Shown here: positions 9,089-21,018 of the stretch, piece after piece
How the letters are laid out: every line of letters begins with the position of its first letter
How positions within the stretch are numbered: position 1 is the first letter of the stretch
NCBI GenBank assembly: GCA_027604005.1
Contig: JADGJT010000204.1
Location: 1 to 40,712, forward strand
Length of the DNA stretch: 40,712 nucleotides
From: Dinochytrium kinnereticum
Taxonomy: Eukaryota > Chytridiomycota > Chytridiomycetes > Chytridiales > Chytridiaceae
Reading direction: 5' to 3'
The notes under the pieces: model-generated
The model's database searches: none
What the model saw: the letters and a program-made list of their open reading frames with translations, nothing else
What the model was told of the DNA's origin: nothing
Position numbers and translations under genes: made by a program

Positions 9089-12000
9089 TCAAAGAGGTGC
9101 AACCATCTTCACTGACTTCCGCAAAGCGCCATCAGCACCGCACGTAAAGATCTGACCTGAATGGAAGCTGATTTGCATAACCCCGTAGGAAGTCATTCCG
9201 CTAAAGAGCTCGTTGTATCCTTTGCCGGCCTGTCCAAACAGCTCATTGTAGCCTTTACTTGCTGGTCCGGTGTGCATCTTGTCGTAGGTTTCTGTTTCCT
9301 CAAATTGCGTCAGATCCCAAATCTGTGGATTAATGATAGGGCAGTTAGTTTCCATTAGAACGTGGGAATAGGCACGCATGTATTTAAAGATATTCACCTT
9401 TACATCTCCCCCAGCAGACCCGGAAATTAAGCAGTCATTCTCCGCATCGATTGCAAGAGTCCGAACAGTGTTCCCATGAGCATGGAACGACTTTCGGAGA
9501 ATCTGCTGACGAATATCGAAAACCACTGTGGCAATGAGTTAGAACCTCAATGTCAAATAGGCATTAACTTATGTCTCCTCGTTTTGTTCCAGAGAGCAAA
9601 ATGTTATGGCGAGGAGAAAAAACAATAGAGTAGGCTCCAGATTCCACACCAGAGAATGTCTTTATCCTCGATTTTGAAATCGGCAATAGAGTATCCCAAA
9701 GAGATATATTGCTTTGTAAATCGTTAGATCGTAATAGTAGGATGTACGTACTTTCCGCTAGTGGAAACACCTGCCGTTGCCAAAAGCGTAGAGCAATTGA
9801 TAAATGTAAAATCGTTTGTGATGTTTGAGTTGCAAGACAAGCCAACTGCAGGCCTGAGTGCCTGCTCCCTCGAGTCGAATCGCCAAATATGAAGCTCGCC
9901 TTTCGCGTCAGTCGCCCCAAAGCGTATCCCAAACGGATCAAAGCGGCAGCGGGTTATGCGAGCTGTGCTTCCAGTGGTGTATGAGACAAGCTCTCGCTGT
10001 TGACCGAACTGGAAAAGTTTCACAGTCGCCTCTCCGGAGCTCTCCAAATGGCCGGCCAAGTCTAAGCAGTTTAGAAACGTTTTCATGTGCAGGAATTACA
10101 GTAGTTTAAAGTGGGATGCGCCTCTACCGATGTAACCCCTGTAAGAGGCCTTCGGATACGTTCACCGGAGTCGATATCAGAATATGTGGATGCTTTTTCT
10201 CAAAGTTACCAAGTGATACACGTCAGAAAATACCTTGCTTCCTGAGGCTGGTCATGGATCGTTTAAGCGCTCTTTCAAGCGAGTCGTAGCTTAAGTTTCG
10301 CGGAACTTTTGTCGCAGAGTTTTGCACTCGACTTTCCCGATCAAAATCTAGAGGGCTCTGTTTCACCATCAAATCATCCACCGACTCGCGCCTTTCAGCA
10401 TAAGATTCTCGCCGCTGACGCATATTGAAATATTGAAAGCGTTAAAGACATCTTCGAAGAATGAAAGACGAAGCAAACAAAGAAGGGAAAAGAAACAAGA
10501 GGACTACCTTGTAATAACTTAAGGATGAAGCAACATCAATTTCAATAACTAAGTCATGAGTAGCAACAGCAATGCTATCAGGGTCCAATGGGTTGATAGC
10601 AAAACCTCCGATGATGTTGTCCGCGTTGTAAACAATCTCGAAATTAGATTGTCTTGGAGATACCTTCTTGCCCGTCTTCCGCTTTGGAGAAACCTTTAAA
10701 TACATGAGCTTTCAAAAAAACCCTACTCCACCTCTACTTCGGAATGCTCAGGTTCTTCTTTTTCCGGGCTTGATGCCGGGGAATCTACTTGAGGAGCTTC
10801 CTTCGGCACTAAACCAGTTGCAAAGTCTATCATCTTTCCAAGATTTGTAGTACGCCTTAATAGAGACCACAAAAGTCGTTGATCTTCACTGGATAGATTT
10901 CGATGAACAAGCGCTTGAAGACTTAGAGAGCATTAGAAGTTTCGAAACGTACATGATGAAGGTTTTAGGTTTGACGACACAGGTATCATCTCATATTGAA
11001 AGGAGTATATCAATTTAGAAATGCCATGTAGCGCTCGTTCCGCAAGATTTTCTTGACTAGTACTAGGAGTACTCTCTTTAGTATGGGTTACGAAGATTTC
11101 GAAATCAAAAGCCAGATGTTGTAAAAGTATGGTATCCAAGATAAGTTTTGCAAACTTTTGCTTGCGGTCTTTAACTTCATCTGAAAACTCATCATCGGAA
11201 GAATTATCGCTTCCCGACTCAGGGTGGGCCTTAACAAAATTCAGCATTGAAGCGCTCTGAGCAAATGTTACCATCGGCTCCTTTGTCATCAAAAGGTCTG
11301 ATAATAAAGGCCAAAGTTCCGTCTTCTTGCCTCCGCCAGCCAATAGAGTAAAGAGTTTATCGCTTAATCCCGCAATCCACCAGAGCGTTCGGTAGTCGGA
11401 CAAATGAACGGCACTGCAAGAGAGAGCTATCACCGCAGCAGCCGTTGCTTTGGCAACCGAAGGCCATATCTCGTTCGGAACCGCGCTCCCCGCGAGTTCA
11501 TGATATCTCATCACTCCGAAGAGCAATTGGCTTTCGAGAAGTGATTAGGATTAGCTACGGTCACGTTTTTTTTCTTACCGAGATAACAAGGATACATAGC
11601 GGTATCCTTTTAGTGGTGTGGAGACATCAAAAGCGATCAGACATAAATTATCCGTCATCCTCAGCAGTATTTCGATTAAATCCTCCAGAAATGTCGTATA
11701 ATTAAATAGAGGATTTAAGTGGAGATACGCAATGAGATTGCTAGAAATCTTGCATCTTGTAGAATTCAGTTAAGGAGATCTTAAAGACAAAGAAAAATAT
11801 AAAGAGGCTAAAAAGGTCAAATATTAGAAGAAGAACAACAAAAGACAAAGCTAGATGATAAGGATATCTTTTCAGTATCAAGCCAATTAGATTCGGTGGC
11901 ATCTCAATCAAATTTTCCAAAGTGTTGACACCGTCTTTAATTGACTCAGAAAACTCATTCAGCAAACCGTCGTTTTTGAAAACACGATCTTGGACCGACA

Positions 12001-15000
12001 CGCTTTCGATCGAGGAAAGAATCAACCCGGCGACCTTCAAACCAAGCGACCACTTATACACCTTAAGCTCATCTCTACTACAAATAACAGCTATCGTATC
12101 TCCACTCTTCTCTTGGGATGCTTTAGCTTCTTTGCCTTCTTCAATAATAAGATCCTCTAATTCATCCTTAAGCGCTCCTGAGCTGCCCGACTCTGGCATC
12201 AGAGACTTTTTGAAAGCCTCAAACTCATCATCAAGGCTCAACTCTTTGCCTTTTCCTACTGGATCTCCCCAGTCGAATTCCTCTGCCTTCTCCTCTTCGC
12301 CTGGTCCCAGAAGAGATTTTTTGAAAGCTTCATACTCGTCATCTACTGCGCTTCGCTGAGAACTTGCAACTGGTGCCCCCCAATCAATCTCCTGAGGTTC
12401 TGAAAGTTTTGACACGGGAGCTCCCCAGTCTACCTCTTGATGAGCGGGAACATTGGATACTGGAGAACCCCAATCTATTTCACGAGACTCAGGAACTTTC
12501 GAAACCGGAGCACCCCAGTCGATTTCTCCGCTCTCAACAGCCCTCAACATGTGAATGGTCTCTGCATCTTTCTGCGGGGATACTGTTACTGTTGGGGATG
12601 TCACGTCCTGGTCTTCAAAAGTCAATGGAATGCTAAATAATCCGAGCGTTACCTCGTGAAACGGGCTTTACTTGAGCCAAAGTCTTAAGCGCCAGACTAG
12701 GGCAACCCATCAAATCATAAGCAATTGCGCAGTTGTAGAATAAATCTGCCTCAACTTCAGGCGAAACGTCCTTTACTTTAAACCGCTTGCTTTTGAAGTT
12801 CTTCTTAAGGGATTTATAGAGAATGTAAAGAGTTGGGTCAAAAACGTCGGAAGAAGTACTATCGGCTTTGGCCTGGATGGAACTAGTTACAACCGCAATA
12901 TTGATACTTCCTTTAACTTACAACAAGAGCATCCAACGCCCCATCGTAATCTTTTAATATGGATCGAGACATGCAAACGGTCCAACGGTCATTTTTCTTA
13001 AGAGCATCTACTATTAGAACATTACGAATAATATCATCCAGAATCGGACTATTTTCGCCTGTAAAGGATTAATAAAATTACAAAGCCTCTATCTACCATC
13101 ATAGACGCGACACAGAACGATTGCAAGTTGAATATCATTTAGCTGCTTAAGGCAGACATTTACAGCATCCTTGAGTTTATCAGCAAGGAGAAAGAAGGCA
13201 GCAGCGTATTCTATTTTAGAAAGAAAGTTATTCTTCTGCTTATGTGAAGATACAAAAAAAGAATTAACCGTACCATATCTTTGTTTCCCCAGCAAAGCAA
13301 AGGCATTCTTCGCAGCGGCCTTTTGCCATCTCTCCTCAGTAAAGTCGTTCGCCAAAAACTTTAGCATTGCTCCTTGCTCCGTGTGGGCGCTCGCCAGTTT
13401 CCACAAGCCCAGAAGAACATTCTTCTTGCGAAGAAGAATATAAAACAAGGCGCAATCAACAGGATCTTTATCCTCCTTTGACATGTAAAGATTTCGAGCG
13501 ATAAGTTCAATGGTGCGTTTCTAAATAGACTTAATAAAACCGGAAAGCGTAAGCGGCTACCAATGTTTCAGGACTTTTCAGCCATAATCCAATTCCCATA
13601 GATTGAGCATCCTTCCAAAGCATCTTATTGTCACATTCCTTATTGCAGAAGTCTAGCAAGATATCCTATGCCTTTGTTAACACACAGAAAACCATTAGAG
13701 AATATAAAACCTCAGATTCACTAAAATAAGCCCACGCAATATCCTTCGACAACAATGCAAGACCTTTAGATTTTTGCTCTAAATTTTCTGAAAACTGGAA
13801 AAGCTGTGAAGCAACCACAAATCGCGTTCCGTTTTCGTCAAGAGACCTCTTTGCTTGATCGATTTTCACAAATGCTTTTACAATAGCGATAAGCTGCTGT
13901 TGGTCGTCCCCCGAAATTCCCGGGAGTAAAAGATCGGAGGATAGCAAAGCATGCAATCTCGAGGCCTTTTCCTCGTTAAATCCGTACAAGCCCCTTAAGA
14001 TAGCGTCAGAAACATTAAAGAGAATAACGTACTGTGACTCATAATCATCCAATGTAAAAAGGGCGTCATAGTTTTTCGTCTGTCCAGGTGTCTCAGAGGA
14101 CTATAACATCGTATCAATCAGCGAAGTCTTATACACTTTGCCTTACCGAGTCGCCCTCGTGCCCTAGCAATTTCCAAAACATAGATGGTATCTCTGCAAT
14201 CTCTTCTCTCACGTCCTGTGCTTGCTCAATGTACCGTAGCAAGTAAAGTAAAATGCCCTTAACAGCATCGTGTTGGCCTGTCTGCATTAGAAAGCTCTCT
14301 AGGCGGGTATAACTACCATAAAGTAGACAATTTGACAGAAGGATAGGATGATAGTCCGGCAAACGTCTGTAGGCACTCTTGAAATTATGGTTGGTTGAAG
14401 CTTCAATTTCGTGGGAGACAATAGGATTTTGCATGGAAGAAGATGCGTCTTTATCCAGTCGAGATGGTTCCGTCACACATTTGATTGTAATTAGACGAGA
14501 CGAGCTTCCAATAACCAAGGTATCATCCAGAATCCAGGTTAAAGAGGCAACAGGCCCACTAGGATAAGATTACAAAATATCCAGATAAGATAACTATCCC
14601 TACATAGAATCAATCTCCGTGATCTTATCCCATGACGAATTCGCCTGAACCAACTTGGTATTCCTCTGACGGCACACCAAAACAGATGATTCTGTTGCGA
14701 TTGCAAGCATTACGTACCCGTCTAGGTTCTTCGAAAATTCTATAGCAAGAATCTTCGAGCTAGTGGACGAATTTTGGTGAAGAAATATATTGAATAAACA
14801 GCTTCCACATAAATTCTTACCTTAATGGTAGCAATAGTTCCTGCAAAGGCTCCTTTCCAAGAGCATTAGAACTATATATCACAACTTCGCAACCTGAACT
14901 GCTGTCGTTATGGCCTAAGTAACAAGAAAAGAGCTTAGTTTTCATAACTAGCTTTAGCGAAGAATATCTTACACATAGCAAGCTTCCCATAAGGTCCCCA

Positions 15001-17685
15001 TTTAACCAAGCACGGAGCTTTCCATAAAGGCATCGAAAAAACACATGTCCAAACTGGCCCTCGAATGTCTATATCAGCTAAAGAACACAACCAAAACCGC
15101 AGCTCCATATCCGATGAGTGTGTCAGAAACACTTCCTGATGACCATACTCTAAAGAATTGTCCAGACGTGAATCGAGGCGAGAAAACTCCCGCGAAAGAG
15201 ATCCCATAGCCCAAGATTTTGATCCATCAGTCAGGAGCGGAGACGTGTCAAGTAGAGTAAGTGATTTACCTAGAAAGTAGTTAATGACAACAAATAGAAA
15301 AAAACAAACTTAAAGTATCAAATTTCCAGGCGCATGCCGCCCCAAGAGAGGTTAAACCCAAAACTAGGAACCCCTCAAAAGTGTCTGCCTTTACGGCATG
15401 AAGACTGTAGAGTACAGACCCATCGAAAACAATAACATCTGAGACTCTCTCAACATCTTTCCCATTACATTGATAAACTACAATTTTTCTTTCACTGTCA
15501 GTTACGAGGAAGTAAGATTCTTTGAAAAAGTTAGCGCTAATCGCATAGTTCAAAATTAACCTCCAGGAAGCCATAGGAGGTTTGTTATGCTTGGATGGTG
15601 GAAGTCAGTCAGATGGGTGAGAAGCCTTGAAGGAGAAGCAGACTGGCATCACTACGGGTTAGTGTCTTATATCGTGAGATCGATACTCTAAATTACATTT
15701 GAAATAGAGAAAAGAGATACATGGCTTGACGATGATACCGCGGCCAAAAGCGAGTAATTAATATTGGGAGCAAGTATTGATGCCCCATCACTGTGATACG
15801 TCCACGAATGCTCAGATTTCAAGAAGCTGCTAGCCCACGGAGAGCCGAAAAAGTCGTCCAAATTCATGCTGAAACAGTTCAGTAGGCCAGATTGGTTTTG
15901 ACCAAGAATAGCAAGTTCAGGAGGAAAGAATGTGGCTGATTTCATTAGAATGACGATTTAAGACGCGATACCAAGTAATAACAGCAAAACGGAAGCATCT
16001 ATAAACTAATTACGGGAAAGAGAGATTTACCCGACTTCTCAAGCTTTGACACTCTCCCAAACACGAGAGTTCGGCTAAAGAATGATGTGTGAAAGGGTTC
16101 TACCGCTTCATTGATTTTTAAAATTAATAGCAAACGAGGGATCCTATGTGCTGATCTTTCCAGATACTAACTATATTTAACACCAACAAAATAGGAGAAT
16201 AAATTAATAAAAAGAATTTTTGTACCTGAAGCCCCCATATTGAAAGAGACCTATCAGAGGATATAGAAAACAGCATAGTCGAGTACTCTTTTACAGTGTC
16301 CATCAACTTCTTCCCCCGCTTTACGCTTGTCCCGCTTTTCCGTCTACTCTTTATCAACCGATCCTCCTGTTTTGCTCTCATCTCTAATAGCTGTCTAACT
16401 TCCTGTGGATTAAGCCAATGAATAGCCTCATATTCTTTCTTTCTGTAATTAAGGTCAAAAGAAATTCCACCAGCCACTCCATACGATTCCGTGTCCATAT
16501 TGCCCTGAAGAGGATCCAGGGTGCACCTCATCTCAAATCGAGGGAAGTTCCTTGATAAAGTGTTGCTACACACCCAGACTCGTGCTACTTGATCTTCACA
16601 GGTAGTCAGAATAGCGAGGTCGTCGTATCTGTGCCCATTTGATTCAGTTACATTCCGCGAGACGACCAATTTTCAAAAACTCACTTTCCGTTCGGGTCTG
16701 TTCTCCATTCAGAACAAACTACAGGGCATGGATGTGGAAGATAGATAAAACTATATGCTAAGACAGCCATGTTTCTTTGGGGGGTGGCTGCGGTTCGTAC
16801 TAGGTTCCCTTCCGGAGCAGATGAACTTTCTCTCTTTTCACTTGAGTTGGTTGAAAACCATATCTTTGCCAGTCTGTCGCTCTAATTAAGCATTACACAT
16901 TAATATTGTGGCTAAAAACTGAAGTGCATAACTGCAGTGATACCTTTCCAAAGGTTGTAAAAAAACGACCATCAGGTGAGCAATCCAGGAAAAATATGTC
17001 GTTTGCGAGCCTTTGCCGTCACCGATTCAGCCCCAATAGTCATGGAATGGCAAAACATACCTCAAACTCCACACAGAATTCCAATTTGCAACTAGATTAT
17101 CTTCACCGCGCTTCATTTCCCAAACCGTTATGTATGCGCCCCCAGTAAATAGTTTCGGCTCTCCTGTTATAATATTTCAGTCTCTCATATGACAAAAGGT
17201 CTGAAACCTTGGGTCCTTCCCCAACTGAGACATCGGACAGTACACTCATGAGAAACCGAGGCGGTATTTACCCATGAACATAGTTCAATATGTTGAGAAT
17301 CTGGTAGTTCAACCTCGTAATGGGGTTCAAATAGATACACGATGGGTCCTTGGGAAGCAGCGATCTAAAAGAGTACATGATTCATACTACGAAGCCACAG
17401 CTTGGGGAGAGAAGCATATGTAGAAACGCATCGCACCTTTCCTGTAAATTCGCATATAGAGACAGCGGCGACTAGTGTTTTCCCATCCGACGAGAACTTT
17501 GAGATGTCGATACTTTGGTGGAGATTAAAAGCTTCTGTGTAGATATCTACGCGACACCCCGAGGCGCAAATCTAACGCAGTGTGAGGCCACATATACTAA
17601 TGAGAGTTACGATGAATCTGGCGTCTTTAACAGTCCCAGTCGCTATTGCGTGGAAACCACCGTTCGTCCGGCTTCCGATTTCCAT
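9089..17685 (-). CDS. RAV1: RAV1/DMXL (rabconnectin-3 alpha) V-ATPase assembly factor
   Basis: Large multi-exon gene, about 8.6 kb, estimated 2,200-2,400 aa. I resolved the first exon (17685-17611, MEIGSRTNGGFHAIATG), the second exon start (17571, ICASGCRVDIYTEAF, matching the DMXL FTAYASGC start) and the last exon (9525-9089). The N-terminal half carries WD40-type blades. The Rav1p_C region lies at about 13.1-15.6 kb; a stretch near 13.1-13.5 kb contains DPVDCALFYILLRKK, KNAFALLGKQRY and LKDAVNVCLKQLNDIQLA. A disordered segment with IDWG repeats follows at 12.25-12.53 kb. The C-terminus is a WD40 block with NISLWDTLLP, GVMQI and IFTCGADGAL, as in animal DMXL1/2. Known role: RAVE complex, reassembly of V1 with Vo. 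Internal exon borders are not all fixed. The start follows the desaturase stop by 123 bp. Confidence 0.9.
12255..12530 (-). repeat. IDWG-type tandem motif array inside RAV1
   Basis: Within the RAV1 exon ending near 12625, four units with a 15-residue period read IDWGAPVS, IDWGSPVS, VDWGAPVS and IDWGAPVA, followed about 37 residues later by FDWGDPVG. A second repeat, DDE(Y/F)EAFKKSL, follows the fourth and fifth motifs, so the last two units form a longer duplicated block. The region is acidic and otherwise low in order-promoting residues. The first units behave as a 45-bp minisatellite whose motif core is kept while the spacers vary. Confidence 0.9.
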
Positions 17686-17808
17686 CACCTCCAACTTCTG
17701 GGCTGAAATTGTCACTATATAGAAAAGGCTGTTGGAATGATGCTGTCTATAGAAAATAATGAGGGTAATCCTTTCTTCGTTTATTATTTTCATATCCAAA
17801 CTATTACT

Positions 17809-19402
17809 TCAGGCCTTTCGGATCTTCGTGGCGGTCTTGGAAATAGACGAGAGCCTCGAGATGACCTCGCTGATTCCAACCCAGAAAGAGGTGCGGTGGT
17901 AAGCGATTCCGTGCTTCTTGCACAGAGACTCAACAAGTGGCTGGACCCGGTGGAACTGGTGGCGAGGAATACTAGGGAACATGTGATGTTCAATCTGGTA
18001 GTTGAGACCACCAGTGAACCAGTCGGCGAAGGGGGAGCTGACAACATTTCTGCCAGTCAAGACCTGGAGCTCGTAGAAGTTTATCTTGGATGCGGCCTTA
18101 CTCGAGTAGACGGGCATACCGTTCTAAGTAAGGGGGAAAGAGTACGGAGATGATGTGAGTCATTCTAAATCGTATAATATAGAGTTTAAAGACTTCCAGA
18201 AACCTACATGATTGACAGAGAAAACGAGGGCCAACATGATACCGCAGGCAGTTTGAGAAACAAGGATGAACAGAAGACCGCGAAGAGGAGAGCAAAGGCC
18301 GAAGGCAACGCTAAAGTACCAGACCCAGTGGAAAGCCAAAGCAGATAACTCCACGACTCGAGACTTCAAGGGCAACGTGGTATCCATATTGTAAGTGATC
18401 GAGGCAAAAGCCCAGGCCAATCGGGCAAAGGCGAGAATGGGAAAATAGAGGATAGGCTGGTAAGCAACCATGAACTTTGCCACATCAGCATCCTTCAAAT
18501 CCGTAAAAAACTCGAGAGCGTGCTCAGACCTATTAAAACAACAATAAGCGTCCAGCTACATGGCAAATTAATGGCTCACCAAGCGAGGTAGGGCATTGTG
18601 TCAATGTCAGGATCAGCCTGGTGTACATTTGGAACGCTGTGGTGAGTGCAGTGCTTATTCTTCCACCACGAAACGGAGAATCCCTGAAAGACGTTTCCGA
18701 CGAGGTAGCCAACAATGTTGTTGTAGGTCCTGTTGGTGAATACTTGATGATGCAGAAAGTCGTGGGCGAGCCAACCACTCTGCTGCCAGAACAGTGCCAT
18801 GACGACACCAGACACAATGACGGCAAGAGAGTTCCCGGGCCAGCGCATAAGAATAGCGAGCGAAAGAGCCCACATGCAGACATTGGTCAACACCTTGAAG
18901 GTATAGTACATCTTGCTCGACTCGAAAACGCCCATGTCCTTCAACGTAGCCTTAAGACGGGCCAAGTCGTTGTCAAGCTCTGCATGTACGGGTTTAAATA
19001 AAAGGAGTGAGAAGAGCGAGCGAACATGTGTGGCCCGATTTAACGAACCTGAAGGCTTAGCAGCTTCAGAAGGATCAAGGTCTCCCACGTAGAAATTCGA
19101 CATTATTGACTCTGCATTCTCCGTGTGAAAAACCTCGAAGGCGCCAGAGGCATCCTTGCCAGCCTACACGGAAAAGAAACAAGCAGTGAGCGCAACACCA
19201 CAGAAACAGCGCAGCCAAATGCAAATCGTGCTCTACTGACCTGGGACAGAGCGACCTTGCCTCCGGGGTGCCAGCTGGAGAAGTCGCCTCCAACGTCATA
19301 GACCTTGCCGTGGATGACCAGCAGCGTGGAGTCCTCGCCGGAGGTCTTCTTAGCGGCCGATGCCTCGATCTCTCGCCAGGTGTACGTCTTTGGACCACCC
19401 AT
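17809..19402 (-). CDS. Front-end (delta-6-type) fatty-acid desaturase with cytochrome b5
   Basis: Five exons, 19402-19241, 19163-19049, 18979-18580, 18529-18208 and 18123-17809, join in frame to 437 aa, the usual length. Residues ~5-75 are a cytochrome b5 domain with HPGG heme motif. Three histidine boxes follow: HDFLHH, HCTHH and QIEHH, the last with the Q-for-H change diagnostic of front-end desaturases. PNVHQADPDIDT, WSEHALEFF, NHNGMPV and NWFTGGLNYQIEHH-like stretches closely match Mortierella delta-6 desaturase. Likely reaction: introduction of a delta-6 double bond into linoleic or alpha-linolenic acid (or acyl lipid) at the ER; delta-5 or sphingolipid delta-8 activity is not excluded by sequence. 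It lies on the same strand as, and upstream of, RAV1; the start ATG directly precedes the b5 domain. Confidence 0.92.
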
Positions 19403-19726
19403 TCGTGCGTGCGTGTGTGCGTGGGTGCGTGGGTGTGAGGAGGTTGTGGAGGGAAAAACGGAACCCCAACTGAATGAATCAATGGAATGTTTGGGGGAGC
19501 CCGCTGCGCAAGGATAAAAAATTGATTTCTTTTCCACAGTGACGCATGGGGGCATTTGAGCGCCGATCCCAAGTGGCCTGGCCAATCAGTCAGCGCTGCT
19601 CCTCAACACATCGCCATCATCATCAACACCATCATTATCATTATCATGTATCAATTATCATCAACTGAGCTGCTTGTTGAGCACCGGCAAGCTGCTGGTG
19701 GTATTGGCCGGCATGCCACGACGCGT
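19403..19726. other. Intergenic: desaturase promoter and PEX2 3' flank
   Basis: No gene is visible. A GTGCGT/GTGTGC-rich stretch (19404-19437) lies directly upstream of the desaturase start codon on its strand, and a (CAT)-type microsatellite covers about 19612-19670. The region probably carries the desaturase promoter and the PEX2 3' untranslated region. Confidence 0.6.
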
Positions 19727-20982
19727 CTAATGCGGTGCGAACGAGGCTGCAGGCTGGATGCTCCTGGCCTGCTGGCCGCAACGAGGGCACGAAAAGTACG
19801 GGTCACCTGCGATCGACGAGCTTTGTGTCCATTCAGTCAGTCACGCATGAGAAGTGGAATGGGTTGGTACCTGATGCAAAAGTAGCAGTAGTCGTGTCCA
19901 CACTCGGTCCGGAAGGCGTTGGTGATCGTTGATGGGCTGCGACCGTCGTTCACGCAGATGGCGCAGATATTTGATGGGAGTTTTGCGGAGTCCGAAGATC
20001 CTCTACCCTTGAATACTCTGGAGACAATCCCGCGCATCCGAGGGACATTGATGAGAGGGAGTAAAAAGGAGAAGAATTCCTGCGTACCATGGTCAGGATC
20101 GTTGAGTGCAATGAATGATAGGGCCTACCATGAACGCGTTCCAGACCATCTCGCGATTCATATAGTCAAAGCTGACCTGGCGTGACAGTTCACGTTGCTG
20201 GTAAACTATTCTCATCCGAAGAGCCCGCTCCAGAACATTCCGGTATCTAAGAGGAAAGGCAAACAACTTGAGTTTTCCAGATACATCCTTGCAGAAAAAG
20301 CGAAATGAATGAAGATGTCTACCATGACTCACTTTCCATTGTATAAAAATACGAGAAAGTTGACAACCGAAAGCATCTCCATAATCATCTCTGCATTTTG
20401 CAAAGCTTTCCATGTTCGATACCTCCAATCTGTCTAAAATTCATGTTGATTACTGATAGCGCCTGGGACCGTTCCCAACCTCTGGGTATTCACTCCAGCC
20501 TGCAAATGACAAGGCCCTGTCAGTCCTGCTCCATGCATACGGTAAAACGATCGCTCCAATAAAGTGCCCTATTTTTTGCCATTTCGTAATGGGGGCATCA
20601 ATGGCCGAGAATTCCGCTGGAGTCTGATTAGGTCCAGACATGGATTGACGACCTCCAATTACCTAGGCCTTTGTGTTTTGATTCATCCCGAAACTTCAGA
20701 TTCTGTATTGAAAGTCCATACGAAGATCCACTTTGGTAAATGGTTTGGAAAGCCAGGGCAAGCCGTAACAGAGCAGCCATCTCCGGGTCGTAAACTTTCA
20801 GCCAGGAGTTCTGCTATGGTCAGCAACTTGCAGGAGGCGCGGGAGGGAATCACCGGAAGAAAGTGGAGGACGTTTTCCAGCTGTCGCTTAAGAGTGATGA
20901 AGAGCTCCGCATCGAGTAGGTCGGCATCCAGCTGCGTCACTCGAAGGATGCGTAGCTTCCATGAAAGTGGTTTACGAGCCAT
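19727..20982 (-). CDS. PEX2: Peroxin-2, peroxisomal RING E3 ligase
   Basis: Seven exons (20982-20854, 20810-20663, 20616-20480, 20433-20333, 20246-20129, 20079-19871, 19820-19727) give 311 aa, normal for PEX2. The Pex N-terminal domain shows RVTQLDADLLDAEL, DPEMAALLRLALAF, NLKFRDES, NFLVFLYNGKYRNVLERALRMR (split here by an intron), YMNREMVW and FFSFLLPLINV. The C-terminal RING is CAIC...ECGHDYCYFC...CPRC. Known role: with PEX10 and PEX12 it forms the membrane ubiquitin ligase that modifies PEX5 for recycling. Exon 3 uses the acceptor ending CTCCAG and exon 7 the acceptor ending ACAAAG; nearer AGs break the frame. The start codon is 36 bp from that of importin-11 on the other strand. Confidence 0.93.
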
Positions 20983-21018
20983 CTCTCCACTTTTCCCTGT
21001 GCAACAAAATAGAAAACC
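20983..21018. promoter_or_regulatory. Extremely short bidirectional promoter / shared 5' region
   Basis: Only 36 bp (start ATCTCTCCACTTTTCCCTGT) separate the PEX2 and importin-11 start codons. No TATA box is seen. The two transcripts must start inside or across each other's 5' ends, or use start sites within the 36 bp. Confidence 0.7.

Noticed and set aside
20616..20663. Apparent frameshift between PEX2 exons 2 and 3
   Set aside because: The mismatch disappears if the acceptor ending CTCCAG (exon starting 20616) is used instead of the nearer ATCAG, so no frameshift is needed.
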